Shown: piece by piece, positions 6,549 through 12,657 of the stretch
Numbering within the stretch: position 1 is the stretch's first letter
Layout of the letters: every line of letters begins with the position of its first letter
Assembly: GCA_025964065.1 (NCBI GenBank)
Contig: JAOPZO010000064.1
Span: 1 to 31,815 of the forward strand
Length of the DNA: 31,815 bases
From: Solirubrobacterales bacterium
Lineage (GTDB): Bacteria; Actinomycetota; Thermoleophilia; Solirubrobacterales; Solirubrobacteraceae
Direction of reading: 5' to 3'
Translations under genes and position numbers: made by a program
Notes under the pieces: generated by a model
What the model saw: the letters and a program-made list of their open reading frames with translations, nothing else
Databases searched by the model: none
Told to the model about the DNA's origin: nothing

Positions 6549-7357
6549 GCCACGTTCACGGCGACGCGGAGCTCGCCCTCCTGCACCGCCACGGGCACCA
6601 CGGGCAGGCCGCGGGCGCCCGCCTCGTCGTCGACGCGCTTGCCGGACCGCACGTCGTAGGCGCAGTTGTGCCAGGGGCACACGACGATCGCGCCGGTCAG
6701 CCGGCCACCCTCGAGCGTCCTGCCGTCGACGCTGCAGCCGTCGCGAAGCGCGTAGAGCTCGCCGTCGACGTTCGCCAGCAGCACCGCGACGCCGTCGGCC
6801 TCGACGGTCTTCAGGCTCCCGGGCGGGAACGTCGATGCCCGGCCGACCGCCGCGAAGACCGGTCGTGGGAGGCGCGCCCCCGCCGCGCCGCCCGGCCGAA
6901 CCAGCTGAATCTGCAACAGCTCCGGCGCGGCCGTCGCCGGCGCGTGCGCGACGATCCGCTCGAAGCCCGGGACGTGGTCGCGCAGCGCCTCCTCGATGCC
7001 GCGCGTCAGCGTCACCGTCGAGCCCGCGCAGCCGTTACAGGCACCGCCCAACCGCAGGTGGATGTCACCGCCCTCCACGCGCAATAGCTCGACGTGGCCG
7101 CCGTGGGACTCGATGTACGGGCGCACGGCGTCGAGCGCCTCCTCGACGAGCACCTCCGGGTCGACGTCCACGAGCCCGTACATCGCCAGCACGGCCTGCG
7201 CGGCCGGGTCGCCGACGTCACCGGCCGCGAGGCGCTCGATCGCCGGCCGGTGCACGGCGTCGACGAGGTCGAGCAGCATGAGCGCGCGCTCGTCCCCGTC
7301 ACGCTCGAGCGTGTCGACCAGCGTGCCGAGCGCGGCTACGGCAGCGTCGAAGTCCAC
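6545..7357 (-). CDS. NifU-like/Rieske-type iron-sulfur protein, probable electron carrier
   Basis: This 270-aa protein has three parts. Residues 1-65 are helical. Residues ~68-130 form a NifU C-terminal-type domain with Cys107-x-x-Cys110 (GACNGCAGS), which could bind a [4Fe-4S] cluster. Residues ~165-270 form a Rieske-like domain. The second Rieske box is intact (Cys227-Pro-Trp-His230), but the first reads Cys208-Ser-Val210-Asp-Gly, so Val replaces the usual His of C-x-H. An extra Cys232 follows the second box. Proteins of this kind occur beside actinobacterial uptake hydrogenases and may pass electrons towards the quinone pool. The GTG start at 7357 is supported by GAGGAGG 4 nt upstream; it overlaps the preceding gene by 22 nt. 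Cluster binding by the altered site is uncertain. Confidence 0.85.
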   Translation of the reverse strand: MDFDAAVAALGTLVDTLERDGDERALMLLDLVDAVHRPAIERLAAGDVGDPAAQAVLAMYGLVDVDPEVLVEEALDAVRPYIESHGGHVELLRVEGGDIHLRLGGACNGCAGSTVTLTRGIEEALRDHVPGFERIVAHAPATAAPELLQIQLVRPGGAAGARLPRPVFAAVGRASTFPPGSLKTVEADGVAVLLANVDGELYALRDGCSVDGRTLEGGRLTGAIVVCPWHNCAYDVRSGKRVDDEAGARGLPVVPVAVQEGELRVAVNVA

Positions 7358-7851
7358 ACGGCCTCCTCGATGGCCGGCAGGCGCGAGGCGATGAGTTCGG
7401 AGAACGAGTCGCCCCATCCCTCCTCGCCCGGCTCGACCTCGATGACCACGACGTCGTCGGGGAAGCCGCCGAGCGCCCCGACGACGACGAGCAGCCCGTC
7501 GAGGTCGATGACCCCGGTGACCGCCTCGGAGACGCGCACCTGGATCTCCTCGGGTGACGGGAGCACACGGTCCCACTGATAGGTCGTGATCGTCCCGGGG
7601 GCGCGCCCGCGCCGTGGCGCCGCGACGATCACCAGCCGGTCGTAGGCCTCACGGTCGGTGAGGTTCTGATGCAGCCCGACGGGGTGATAGCCGAAGTCCT
7701 CGACCTCGACGCCCTCGGGCGCGCGCTCCCCGAGCGTGTCGGCCATGTACGGCCCGACGGACTCGTCGCGGAGGAAGCGGTACCCGATCCCCCCGACCAG
7801 GACCCGGCGGACGCCGACCTCAGGCGTGCGCGTGGTTGTGGTCCGAGCCAT
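7336..7851 (-). CDS. Divergent hydrogenase maturation-protease homologue, probably degenerate
   Basis: This 171-aa protein resembles the HyaD/HupD peptidase family, with GIGYRFLRDESVGPYMADTL matching the family's G-x-G-N-x-L-x-x-D-[DE]-x-x-G pattern. The Asn is Tyr24. The first metal ligand can be Glu30. The segment equivalent to LVLVDA reads LVIVAA, so the second ligand Asp is Ala77. No convincing third-ligand His is seen where expected, which reads TYQWDRV. It is therefore likely to be catalytically weak or to serve as a chaperone for the large subunit. It begins at an ATG 32 nt inside the large-subunit gene and no better downstream start is visible. A second, canonical protease lies two genes further on. 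Confidence 0.7.
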   Translation of the reverse strand: MARTTTTRTPEVGVRRVLVGGIGYRFLRDESVGPYMADTLGERAPEGVEVEDFGYHPVGLHQNLTDREAYDRLVIVAAPRRGRAPGTITTYQWDRVLPSPEEIQVRVSEAVTGVIDLDGLLVVVGALGGFPDDVVVIEVEPGEEGWGDSFSELIASRLPAIEEAVWTSTLP

Positions 7852-9745
7852 CGTCCACCCCGCACGCGCACGTGATGACCTCGCGGGTGATGACGCGGTC
7901 GTCCGTGTGGATGTGCGTCGTGCACGGCATGCACGGGTCGAAGGAGCGGATCGTCCGCAGGACGTCGATGCCTTTGAAGTCCTCCGGCTTCTCGAAGTTC
8001 TCGAGCAGCGGCGTCGCGAGGACCGCCTCCTCGTAGGGCCCCGGGTTGCCCCACGGGTCCTTCGGCGAGGCCATCCAGGTCGACGGCGTGAGGATCTGGT
8101 AGTTCTCGAGGACGCCGTCGTCCATCGTGAGGTGGTGGGTGAGGGAGCCTCGGCCGGCGCCCCAGAAGCCGGCGCCCATGCGGAAGTCCTTGGGCACCTT
8201 GTAGGAGGTCGAGACCGCCGTCTCGCCCTTGCGCATCATGTCGAGGCCCATCAGCAGGTTGTCGTAGGCGATCAGCGCGGTGTAGAGGATCGCGTTGGCC
8301 CGCGCGCGGTTGCGCTCGAAGGCGCCCCAGATCTCCGGAACGTGCCACTCGACGGTCGCCTTGGGCAGCGCGCCGCCCGGGACGTTCATCCGCAGGCTGT
8401 GGCCGGTCGGCTCGATGAACTTCGTCTTGTCGTTCGGGGGCGAGAGCGCGGTCACCCACATGCGTGAGAACGGCCCGGTCTCCATCGCCTTGCGGTCCCA
8501 CCGCGGCGCCGTCGACCAGGAGTACTTCTCCTTCCAGCTCGTCGAGCCCGGCTTGGGGATCGTGTCCTTGTTCCACGGGTGGTACGGCGAGAGCGGATTC
8601 CCGAGCGGGTCTTCTGGGAACTGCGCGCCGCGCGGGCCCTTGCCGTTGCCGGTCCACTCCTCGTAGAAGGAGTGCTCGACGAACTCCTCGAGGCCCATGT
8701 TGACCGCGGTCATCGCCGTGGTCACGAGCTTGCCCTCGACGATCACCCCGGGGGTCGACCAGCGCTGGCGCGCCCACGAGTCCACGTTCGCGTAGGTGCC
8801 GTCGTAGGCGTACGGGTCGTCCCACTGGCCCGTCTCGATGAGGTTCTTCGGCCGGGTGCCGATGTGGCGGTACTGCGGGTTGGCCTCGTAGAAGAACTCG
8901 ACGATGTCATCCCAGATCGCGACGACCTTCTGGCCGTAGTCGAAGAACTTGCCGATCCGGAGCATGATCTCGTTCATGTCCGAGGCGTCGATCGTCGCCG
9001 AGATGCCGCCCGGCACGACGGTCTGCGGGTGCGGGTACTTGCCGCCGATGAGCACGTAGGCCTCGCGCGCCACGCGCGTCATGTGCAGTGCCTCGGCGTA
9101 CAGCGAGCCGGTGAGCGGCGTCATGCCGGTCATGATCTCTGCGACGGTGTTGAAGCCGTGCTTGGCCTTGCCGGCCGCTGGGGTGTCCTGGGCCTTCGAC
9201 CAGAGCTCCGGGTTCGTGGAGCGCACGGCCGGCTCGGAGAAATCCGGGCCGGCGAGCAGGAACAGGTGCAGCGGGTGGTCGTAGAGGTACTCGAGCGACA
9301 GCAGCAGGTTGCGGGCGACCGTGCCCATCGGCGGGGGCTGGATGCCGAACGCCATCTCGAGCGCGAGGGCCGACGTCGTCGCGTGCACGCCACCGCAGAC
9401 GCCGCACGCGCGGGAGGAGATGAAGATCGCATCGCGCGGGTCGCGGCCCTTGAGGATGATCTCGTAGCCCCGGAAGAGCGTGGCCATCGAGTCGGTTTCG
9501 AGCACCTGACGGCTCTCGAGGTCGACGACCGTGTGGAAGGCGAGCGCCCCGGCCACGCGGGTGACCGGGTCGAAGTCGACGCGTCGAACCTGCCCGTCGC
9601 GCTCGAGGAGCTTCGCGAGCTTCTCGGGCGTGTCCTCGATCGGGTGCAGCTCCTTCGTCTCGTAGGCCCAGGGATCGGGACCGTCCTTGAGCGAGGCCCT
9701 CCCGTCGTCGCCGAGGTCGATGGGCAGCTCGGTGAAGGTGCTCAT
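7820..9745 (-). CDS. [NiFe]-hydrogenase large (catalytic) subunit
   Basis: This 641-aa protein binds the NiFe(CN)2CO centre. The L1 motif is RACGVCGGVH (Cys114, Cys117, His121) and the L2 motif is DPCMPCTTH (Cys605, Cys608, His611), giving the four cysteine ligands. Cleavage after His611 would release a 30-residue tail rich in Cys and His (CAC, HNHAHA). The N-terminal motif usually reading R-I-E-G-H reads RVAGA here (residues 63-67), so Ala replaces the Glu implicated in proton transfer in classical enzymes. About 55 N-terminal residues precede the catalytic fold and resemble the neighbouring 74-aa protein. The ATG overlaps that gene's stop by 4 nt. The lineage is a cytosolic, probably respiratory uptake type; group 1l, 1h or 2a cannot be decided by eye. 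Confidence 0.95.
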   Translation of the reverse strand: MSTFTELPIDLGDDGRASLKDGPDPWAYETKELHPIEDTPEKLAKLLERDGQVRRVDFDPVTRVAGALAFHTVVDLESRQVLETDSMATLFRGYEIILKGRDPRDAIFISSRACGVCGGVHATTSALALEMAFGIQPPPMGTVARNLLLSLEYLYDHPLHLFLLAGPDFSEPAVRSTNPELWSKAQDTPAAGKAKHGFNTVAEIMTGMTPLTGSLYAEALHMTRVAREAYVLIGGKYPHPQTVVPGGISATIDASDMNEIMLRIGKFFDYGQKVVAIWDDIVEFFYEANPQYRHIGTRPKNLIETGQWDDPYAYDGTYANVDSWARQRWSTPGVIVEGKLVTTAMTAVNMGLEEFVEHSFYEEWTGNGKGPRGAQFPEDPLGNPLSPYHPWNKDTIPKPGSTSWKEKYSWSTAPRWDRKAMETGPFSRMWVTALSPPNDKTKFIEPTGHSLRMNVPGGALPKATVEWHVPEIWGAFERNRARANAILYTALIAYDNLLMGLDMMRKGETAVSTSYKVPKDFRMGAGFWGAGRGSLTHHLTMDDGVLENYQILTPSTWMASPKDPWGNPGPYEEAVLATPLLENFEKPEDFKGIDVLRTIRSFDPCMPCTTHIHTDDRVITREVITCACGVDDGSDHNHAHA

Positions 9746-9966
9746 GCGGAGACCTGCGCATCGTCGGCGAGGCCGGCCTGCTCGGGAGTCAGCCAGCCGT
9801 TGCGCACGAGGAGCTCCTTGATCGCTGCCGGGTTGTCCTCGATGGGCTTGCGCTCCGGGGCGTCGAGCCCGCCCGCGCCGCCGCCGGCCTGACCCGCCTC
9901 GGGATAGAGCACGAGGGTCGCGTTGCCCTGCTCATCGAACTCGATGGGGAGGTTCTTGAAGCACAT
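9742..9966 (-). CDS. 74-aa protein resembling the N-terminus of the large subunit
   Basis: This short ORF lies between the small- and large-subunit genes: 3 nt after the former's stop and overlapping the latter by 4 nt. Its sequence aligns with the first ~50 residues of the large subunit. MCFKNLPIEFDEQGNATL matches MSTFTELPIDLGDDGRASL, and PIEDNPAAIKELLVRNG matches PIEDTPEKLAKLLERDG, separated in both by a Pro/Gly-containing stretch. A Gly-rich linker (GQAGGGAGG) lies in the middle. This looks like a duplicated segment that became a separate subunit or assembly factor. From memory, group 1l (hyl) clusters also have a short ORF between the subunit genes; I could not check whether it is the same family. 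Confidence 0.75.
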   Translation of the reverse strand: MCFKNLPIEFDEQGNATLVLYPEAGQAGGGAGGLDAPERKPIEDNPAAIKELLVRNGWLTPEQAGLADDAQVSA

Positions 9967-9969
9967 GAG

Positions 9970-11316
9970 CTAGGTCGTCTCCTCGACGTGGGCGCCCTCT
10001 CCGGGCGCTCCGGGGGTGTACCGCTCGAGCTCCTGGTGAGACCCGCGGCCCAGGAAGTCCATGGTCTTGGGGTTGGGCTGGGTCTTGTTGACCTTGTCCA
10101 GGTCCGCCGACCCGTTGTACTGCAGCTTCTTGTAGAAGAAGCCCTCGATCCTGCTCACGCGCGAGGGCTGGCTCATCTGCTTGGCGAACGGCGTCGGAAC
10201 GTGGCCCGTCCGGTCCCACAGCGGGGTGCGGTTCATGTTCGCCTGCGACATGCGCCGCAGCCGTCGGATGCCCGCGCCCGTCGTGCGCGAGATGCTGCCG
10301 GAGACGAACGAGCCGGGAGGCGCCTTGTAGAAGGGAGCGAACTTGTCGGGGAAGCCGGGCATCGTGCAGCCGATGCACGCGCCGCCGGCGACCATGCAGC
10401 CGCCCATGTGGTTGATGGCGCCCCGCTCGGTGATGTTGCACTGCACCACCGGGCCCCAGCAGCCAACGTCGACAAGGCATTCCTGGTCGCCGGGCATCTC
10501 CGCGAAGGTGCCCTCCTCGTAGTAGCCCGCCCGGACGCAGTGGCGGTGCACGGTCTCCTTGAACTGCCAGGAGGGGCGGCCGAGTTCGTCGAACTCGGGG
10601 AGCGGTCCGAGGCCCTGCAGGAACATCAGCAGGCCGGCCACGACTTCCGTGAAGTTGTCGCCGACGGGCGCGCAGCCCGGGATGTTGACGATGGGGACGC
10701 CGAGCGCGGAGCGGTAGTCCTGACCCAGGAAGTCCGTCAGGCTCATGGAGCCGGTGACGTTCCCGGCCGCGGCCGGGATGCCGCCCCACGTCGCGCACGT
10801 GCCGATGGCCACGGTCGCGGCGGCGCCCGGCGCGAGCTTCAGCACCCAGTCCGTCATGCGGTTGGGCTGATCGCCCTCCGAGATGGGGTCGAAACCGCCG
10901 GCACCCATCGCCGAGTAGTAGCCCGAATCGCTCGGGAACGCCTGGTCATCGGGAATGGACCCCTCGATCACCAGGACGTAGGGAGCTCCGAGCTCGCCCC
11001 GGGCCGCAGCGTGGAAGGACTTCATGAACCCGGCTCCTGCGGACACGGAGAGCACGGGATGGTGCAGGACCGCGCGCGGCAGTCCGGGGATGGTGCCGGC
11101 CAGCAGCTCCTCGACCGACGGGTTGGTCGCCCCGGTCACCGCGACGGAGCAGCCGTCGCAGCTCATGCCCGCCACCCAGAACACGTGGACGACCTCCAGC
11201 GGTCCGTCCGTGCTGCCGCCGAGGTTGCCGAGCCCGAGGGGGGTCTCGTCCCCGAAGACGTCGCCCGCGTTCGGCACCGTCTGCAGCCGCTTCGGGTCCT
11301 GCGAGGTCGTCGCCAT
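9970..11316 (-). CDS. [NiFe]-hydrogenase small (electron-transfer) subunit
   Basis: This 448-aa protein carries the iron-sulfur relay. Proximal-cluster ligands appear as Cys53-x-x-Cys56 (GMSCDGC), Cys174 (GTCATWGG) and Cys215 (PGCAP). The distal/medial region contains HRHC (Cys260), Cys280, Cys286, Cys293, Cys307, Cys314 and Cys317. All four proximal positions are Cys, which argues against group 1h, whose proximal cluster is reported to have an Asp ligand. There is no twin-arginine signal, so the enzyme should stay in the cytosol. About 120 residues follow the last cluster, basic and then polar, with no obvious membrane helix; they could contact a partner. The ATG at 11316 has GAGAAGG upstream. 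It is the first gene of the leftward train. Confidence 0.95.
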   Translation of the reverse strand: MATTSQDPKRLQTVPNAGDVFGDETPLGLGNLGGSTDGPLEVVHVFWVAGMSCDGCSVAVTGATNPSVEELLAGTIPGLPRAVLHHPVLSVSAGAGFMKSFHAAARGELGAPYVLVIEGSIPDDQAFPSDSGYYSAMGAGGFDPISEGDQPNRMTDWVLKLAPGAAATVAIGTCATWGGIPAAAGNVTGSMSLTDFLGQDYRSALGVPIVNIPGCAPVGDNFTEVVAGLLMFLQGLGPLPEFDELGRPSWQFKETVHRHCVRAGYYEEGTFAEMPGDQECLVDVGCWGPVVQCNITERGAINHMGGCMVAGGACIGCTMPGFPDKFAPFYKAPPGSFVSGSISRTTGAGIRRLRRMSQANMNRTPLWDRTGHVPTPFAKQMSQPSRVSRIEGFFYKKLQYNGSADLDKVNKTQPNPKTMDFLGRGSHQELERYTPGAPGEGAHVEETT

Positions 11317-11365
11317 CGTCCCGCCTTCTCCCTCGTAGACGCACGGGTGTGTGTCTGGTACATCT

Positions 11366-11395
11366 ACTATCGCGCTGCGGGTGACAGCGCGTCAA
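11366..11395 (-). promoter_or_regulatory. Promoter and inverted-repeat operator of the hydrogenase structural genes
   Basis: Read on the minus strand, TTGACG (11390-11395) and GATAGT (11366-11371) are 18 nt apart and 49 nt upstream of the small-subunit ATG, a reasonable sigma-70-type promoter. The spacer is almost filled by a perfect inverted repeat: CGCGCTG (11371-11377), 7-nt centre, CAGCGCG (11385-11391). A regulator bound there would block polymerase. The whole divergent spacer is only 97 bp (11317-11413), so the same site could control the rightward train too; its own hexamers are not clear to me. Confidence 0.5.
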
Positions 11396-11413
11396 GTCCA
11401 AGGGGAGGTCGGA

Positions 11414-11602
11414 GTGAAGAGCTTCGAATGCCAGCACGCCGGAGTCGTCTGCAGCGCGAAAGTCAGCGGCGAGACGGAGGAGGAGGTCCTCGCCAAGGCC
11501 GTCGAGCACGCCCGGGCGGTCCACGGCGTCGACCTGTCGCGGTCGACGACGCTCGCCAACTACGCGCGCAGCAGGATCTACGACGACCCGGGGGCGAGTT
11601 GA
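11414..11602 (+). CDS. DUF1059-type small protein
   Basis: This 62-aa protein fits the DUF1059 pattern: an N-terminal KSFECQHAGVVC segment with Cys6 and Cys13, then GETEEEVLAKAVEHARAVHG. The family is common in actinomycetes and has no firm function. The GTG at 11414 is chosen as start because AGGGGAGG lies just upstream and the family domain begins there; an in-frame ATG at 11351 would add 21 residues read through the promoter region. It is the first gene of the rightward train and overlaps the next gene by 1 nt (TGATG), so it is probably co-expressed with hydrogenase maturation. Confidence 0.7.
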   Translation: MKSFECQHAGVVCSAKVSGETEEEVLAKAVEHARAVHGVDLSRSTTLANYARSRIYDDPGAS

Positions 11603-11856
11603 TGGTTGCCGCCATGTCGGGCAACTGGGTCGTCGGCTGGGCGGCCGGCGCGGTCGTCGTGATCGTCGCCGCCGCGTTGATCATCGCCATCACCGGCCTT
11701 GCACGGAGGATCACCCGGCAGGCCGACGACATCACGCAAGCCCTGGACGGGGCTCGTTCGCACACCGACGCGCTGTTCGCCGTCCGCATGACGAACCTCG
11801 CGCTCGATCGCATCACCCGGAATCTGCGGCGTGTGCGCACGGGGGGTGCGGGATGA
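11602..11856 (+). CDS. Small single-pass membrane protein 1
   Basis: This 84-aa protein has an N-terminal transmembrane helix (about residues 9-33: WVVGWAAGAVVVIVAAALII) followed by a charged, probably amphipathic helix (ARRITRQADDITQALDGARS...RITRNLRRVR). The ATG at 11602 overlaps the DUF1059 stop; a second ATG at 11614 is possible. It is the first of four consecutive small membrane genes, each overlapping the next by 4 nt. I do not recognise a named family. A role as a membrane tether or stalk component for the cytosolic hydrogenase is inference from position. Confidence 0.7.
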   Translation: MVAAMSGNWVVGWAAGAVVVIVAAALIIAITGLARRITRQADDITQALDGARSHTDALFAVRMTNLALDRITRNLRRVRTGGAG

Positions 11857-12125
11857 CCCTGGCCGTCACCACCGGGCAGTCGGTGCTCGCCCTCCTCGGA
11901 CTCACGCTGGGCCTCATGGTCCTCGCGCTCGTCCTCAACCTCCTGAACTCCGTGCTCCGCGCGGCCAAGGAGATCGACGCCTACGCGAAGGACATCCTCA
12001 CCGCCGGCCTCGGCATCGCCACGAACCTCGACGGCGCCGACCACCTGGCGCGAACGCACGAGCTCGGCGGTGCCGTTCCCGGCCTCGCCGTCCGCTACCT
12101 CCGCAAGCTGGGAGCCATCAAGTGA
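11853..12125 (+). CDS. Small single-pass membrane protein 2
   Basis: This 90-aa protein has a strongly hydrophobic helix at about residues 10-33 (SVLALLGLTLGLMVLALVLNLL). A cytoplasmic tail follows with AAKEIDAYAKDILTAGLGIATNLDGADHLARTHELGG and a C-terminal basic end (RYLRKLGAIK). The ATG at 11853 overlaps the previous stop (ATGA). The tail suggests helical packing rather than an enzyme; no catalytic motif is visible. The family is unknown. It belongs to the coupled four-gene membrane block upstream of hypF. Confidence 0.75.
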   Translation: MTLAVTTGQSVLALLGLTLGLMVLALVLNLLNSVLRAAKEIDAYAKDILTAGLGIATNLDGADHLARTHELGGAVPGLAVRYLRKLGAIK

Positions 12126-12400
12126 CCGTCCTGGCCCTGTCCACCAACGAGGAGCTCTGGTGGCTGACGCTCGGCATCGGCCTCATCGTGGCCCTTGTCG
12201 TCTGGGCGCTGCTCGAGGTGCTCCGCCGCTCGGTCAACGAGGTCGAGAAGTCCGTCGACCGCGTCTGGACCATGGGCAAGCGCGTCGCCCAGAACACCTC
12301 CACCACCTACCTGCTCACCACCACGAAGGAGCGTGGCGGTGACCTGCTCGAGGAGCTCGAGCAGCACCGTGCACCGACCCCCGGGAGCCCCCCATCATGA
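12122..12400 (+). CDS. Small single-pass membrane protein 3
   Basis: This 92-aa protein starts at a GTG (12122) overlapping the previous stop by 4 nt. One membrane helix (about residues 12-33: LWWLTLGIGLIVALVVWALLEV) is followed by a long charged helix with heptad-like hydrophobic spacing (LRRSVNEVEKSVDRVWTMGKRV), and a Pro-rich end. The arrangement, a short periplasmic N-terminus and a cytoplasmic coiled-coil-like tail, is shared with its three neighbours. The function is unknown; membrane scaffolding for the hydrogenase is inference. Confidence 0.75.
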   Translation: MTVLALSTNEELWWLTLGIGLIVALVVWALLEVLRRSVNEVEKSVDRVWTMGKRVAQNTSTTYLLTTTKERGGDLLEELEQHRAPTPGSPPS

Positions 12401-12657
12401 AGACGCTGCTGATCGTGCTGACCCTCGTCGAGGTGGCGATCCTGGTCGTCGTGCTGGCGAGCTACCTCATCGTCATCGCCGCGACCCTCCGCCGGGTCTC
12501 GCACACCCTGGGCCTGGTGACGTTCGGGGTGCGGGCCATCGAGGTGCAGACCGCGCCGATCGGCCCCGTGCTGACCGACGTCAACGCCGCGCTCGGCCAG
12601 GTCGCCCGCGCGCTCGAAGAGGTGGGGACGCCGGACCCGGCCGTTCCCACGCGCTAG
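12397..12657 (+). CDS. Small single-pass membrane protein 4
   Basis: This 86-aa protein has an N-terminal membrane helix (about residues 3-28: TLLIVLTLVEVAILVVVLAS) and then an amphipathic segment (RRVSHTLGLVTFGVRAIEVQ... VLTDVNAALGQVARALEEV). The ATG at 12397 overlaps the previous stop by 4 nt. The TAG stop at 12655-12657 shares one base with the GTG of hypF. The layout resembles DUF948-like small membrane proteins only loosely; I would not assign that family. It closes the four-gene membrane block. Confidence 0.75.
   Translation: MKTLLIVLTLVEVAILVVVLASYLIVIAATLRRVSHTLGLVTFGVRAIEVQTAPIGPVLTDVNAALGQVARALEEVGTPDPAVPTR

Noticed and set aside
11206..11316. Twin-arginine signal on the small subunit
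   Set aside because: The N-terminus (MATTSQDPKRLQTVPNAG) has no R-R-x-F-x-K motif and no hydrophobic core, so export is not supported.
9988..11856. A 622-codon open frame on the plus strand across the small-subunit gene
   Set aside because: It is antisense to the small subunit and encodes Arg/Ala/Gly-rich sequence without motifs. Only its last part (from 11602) is a real gene.
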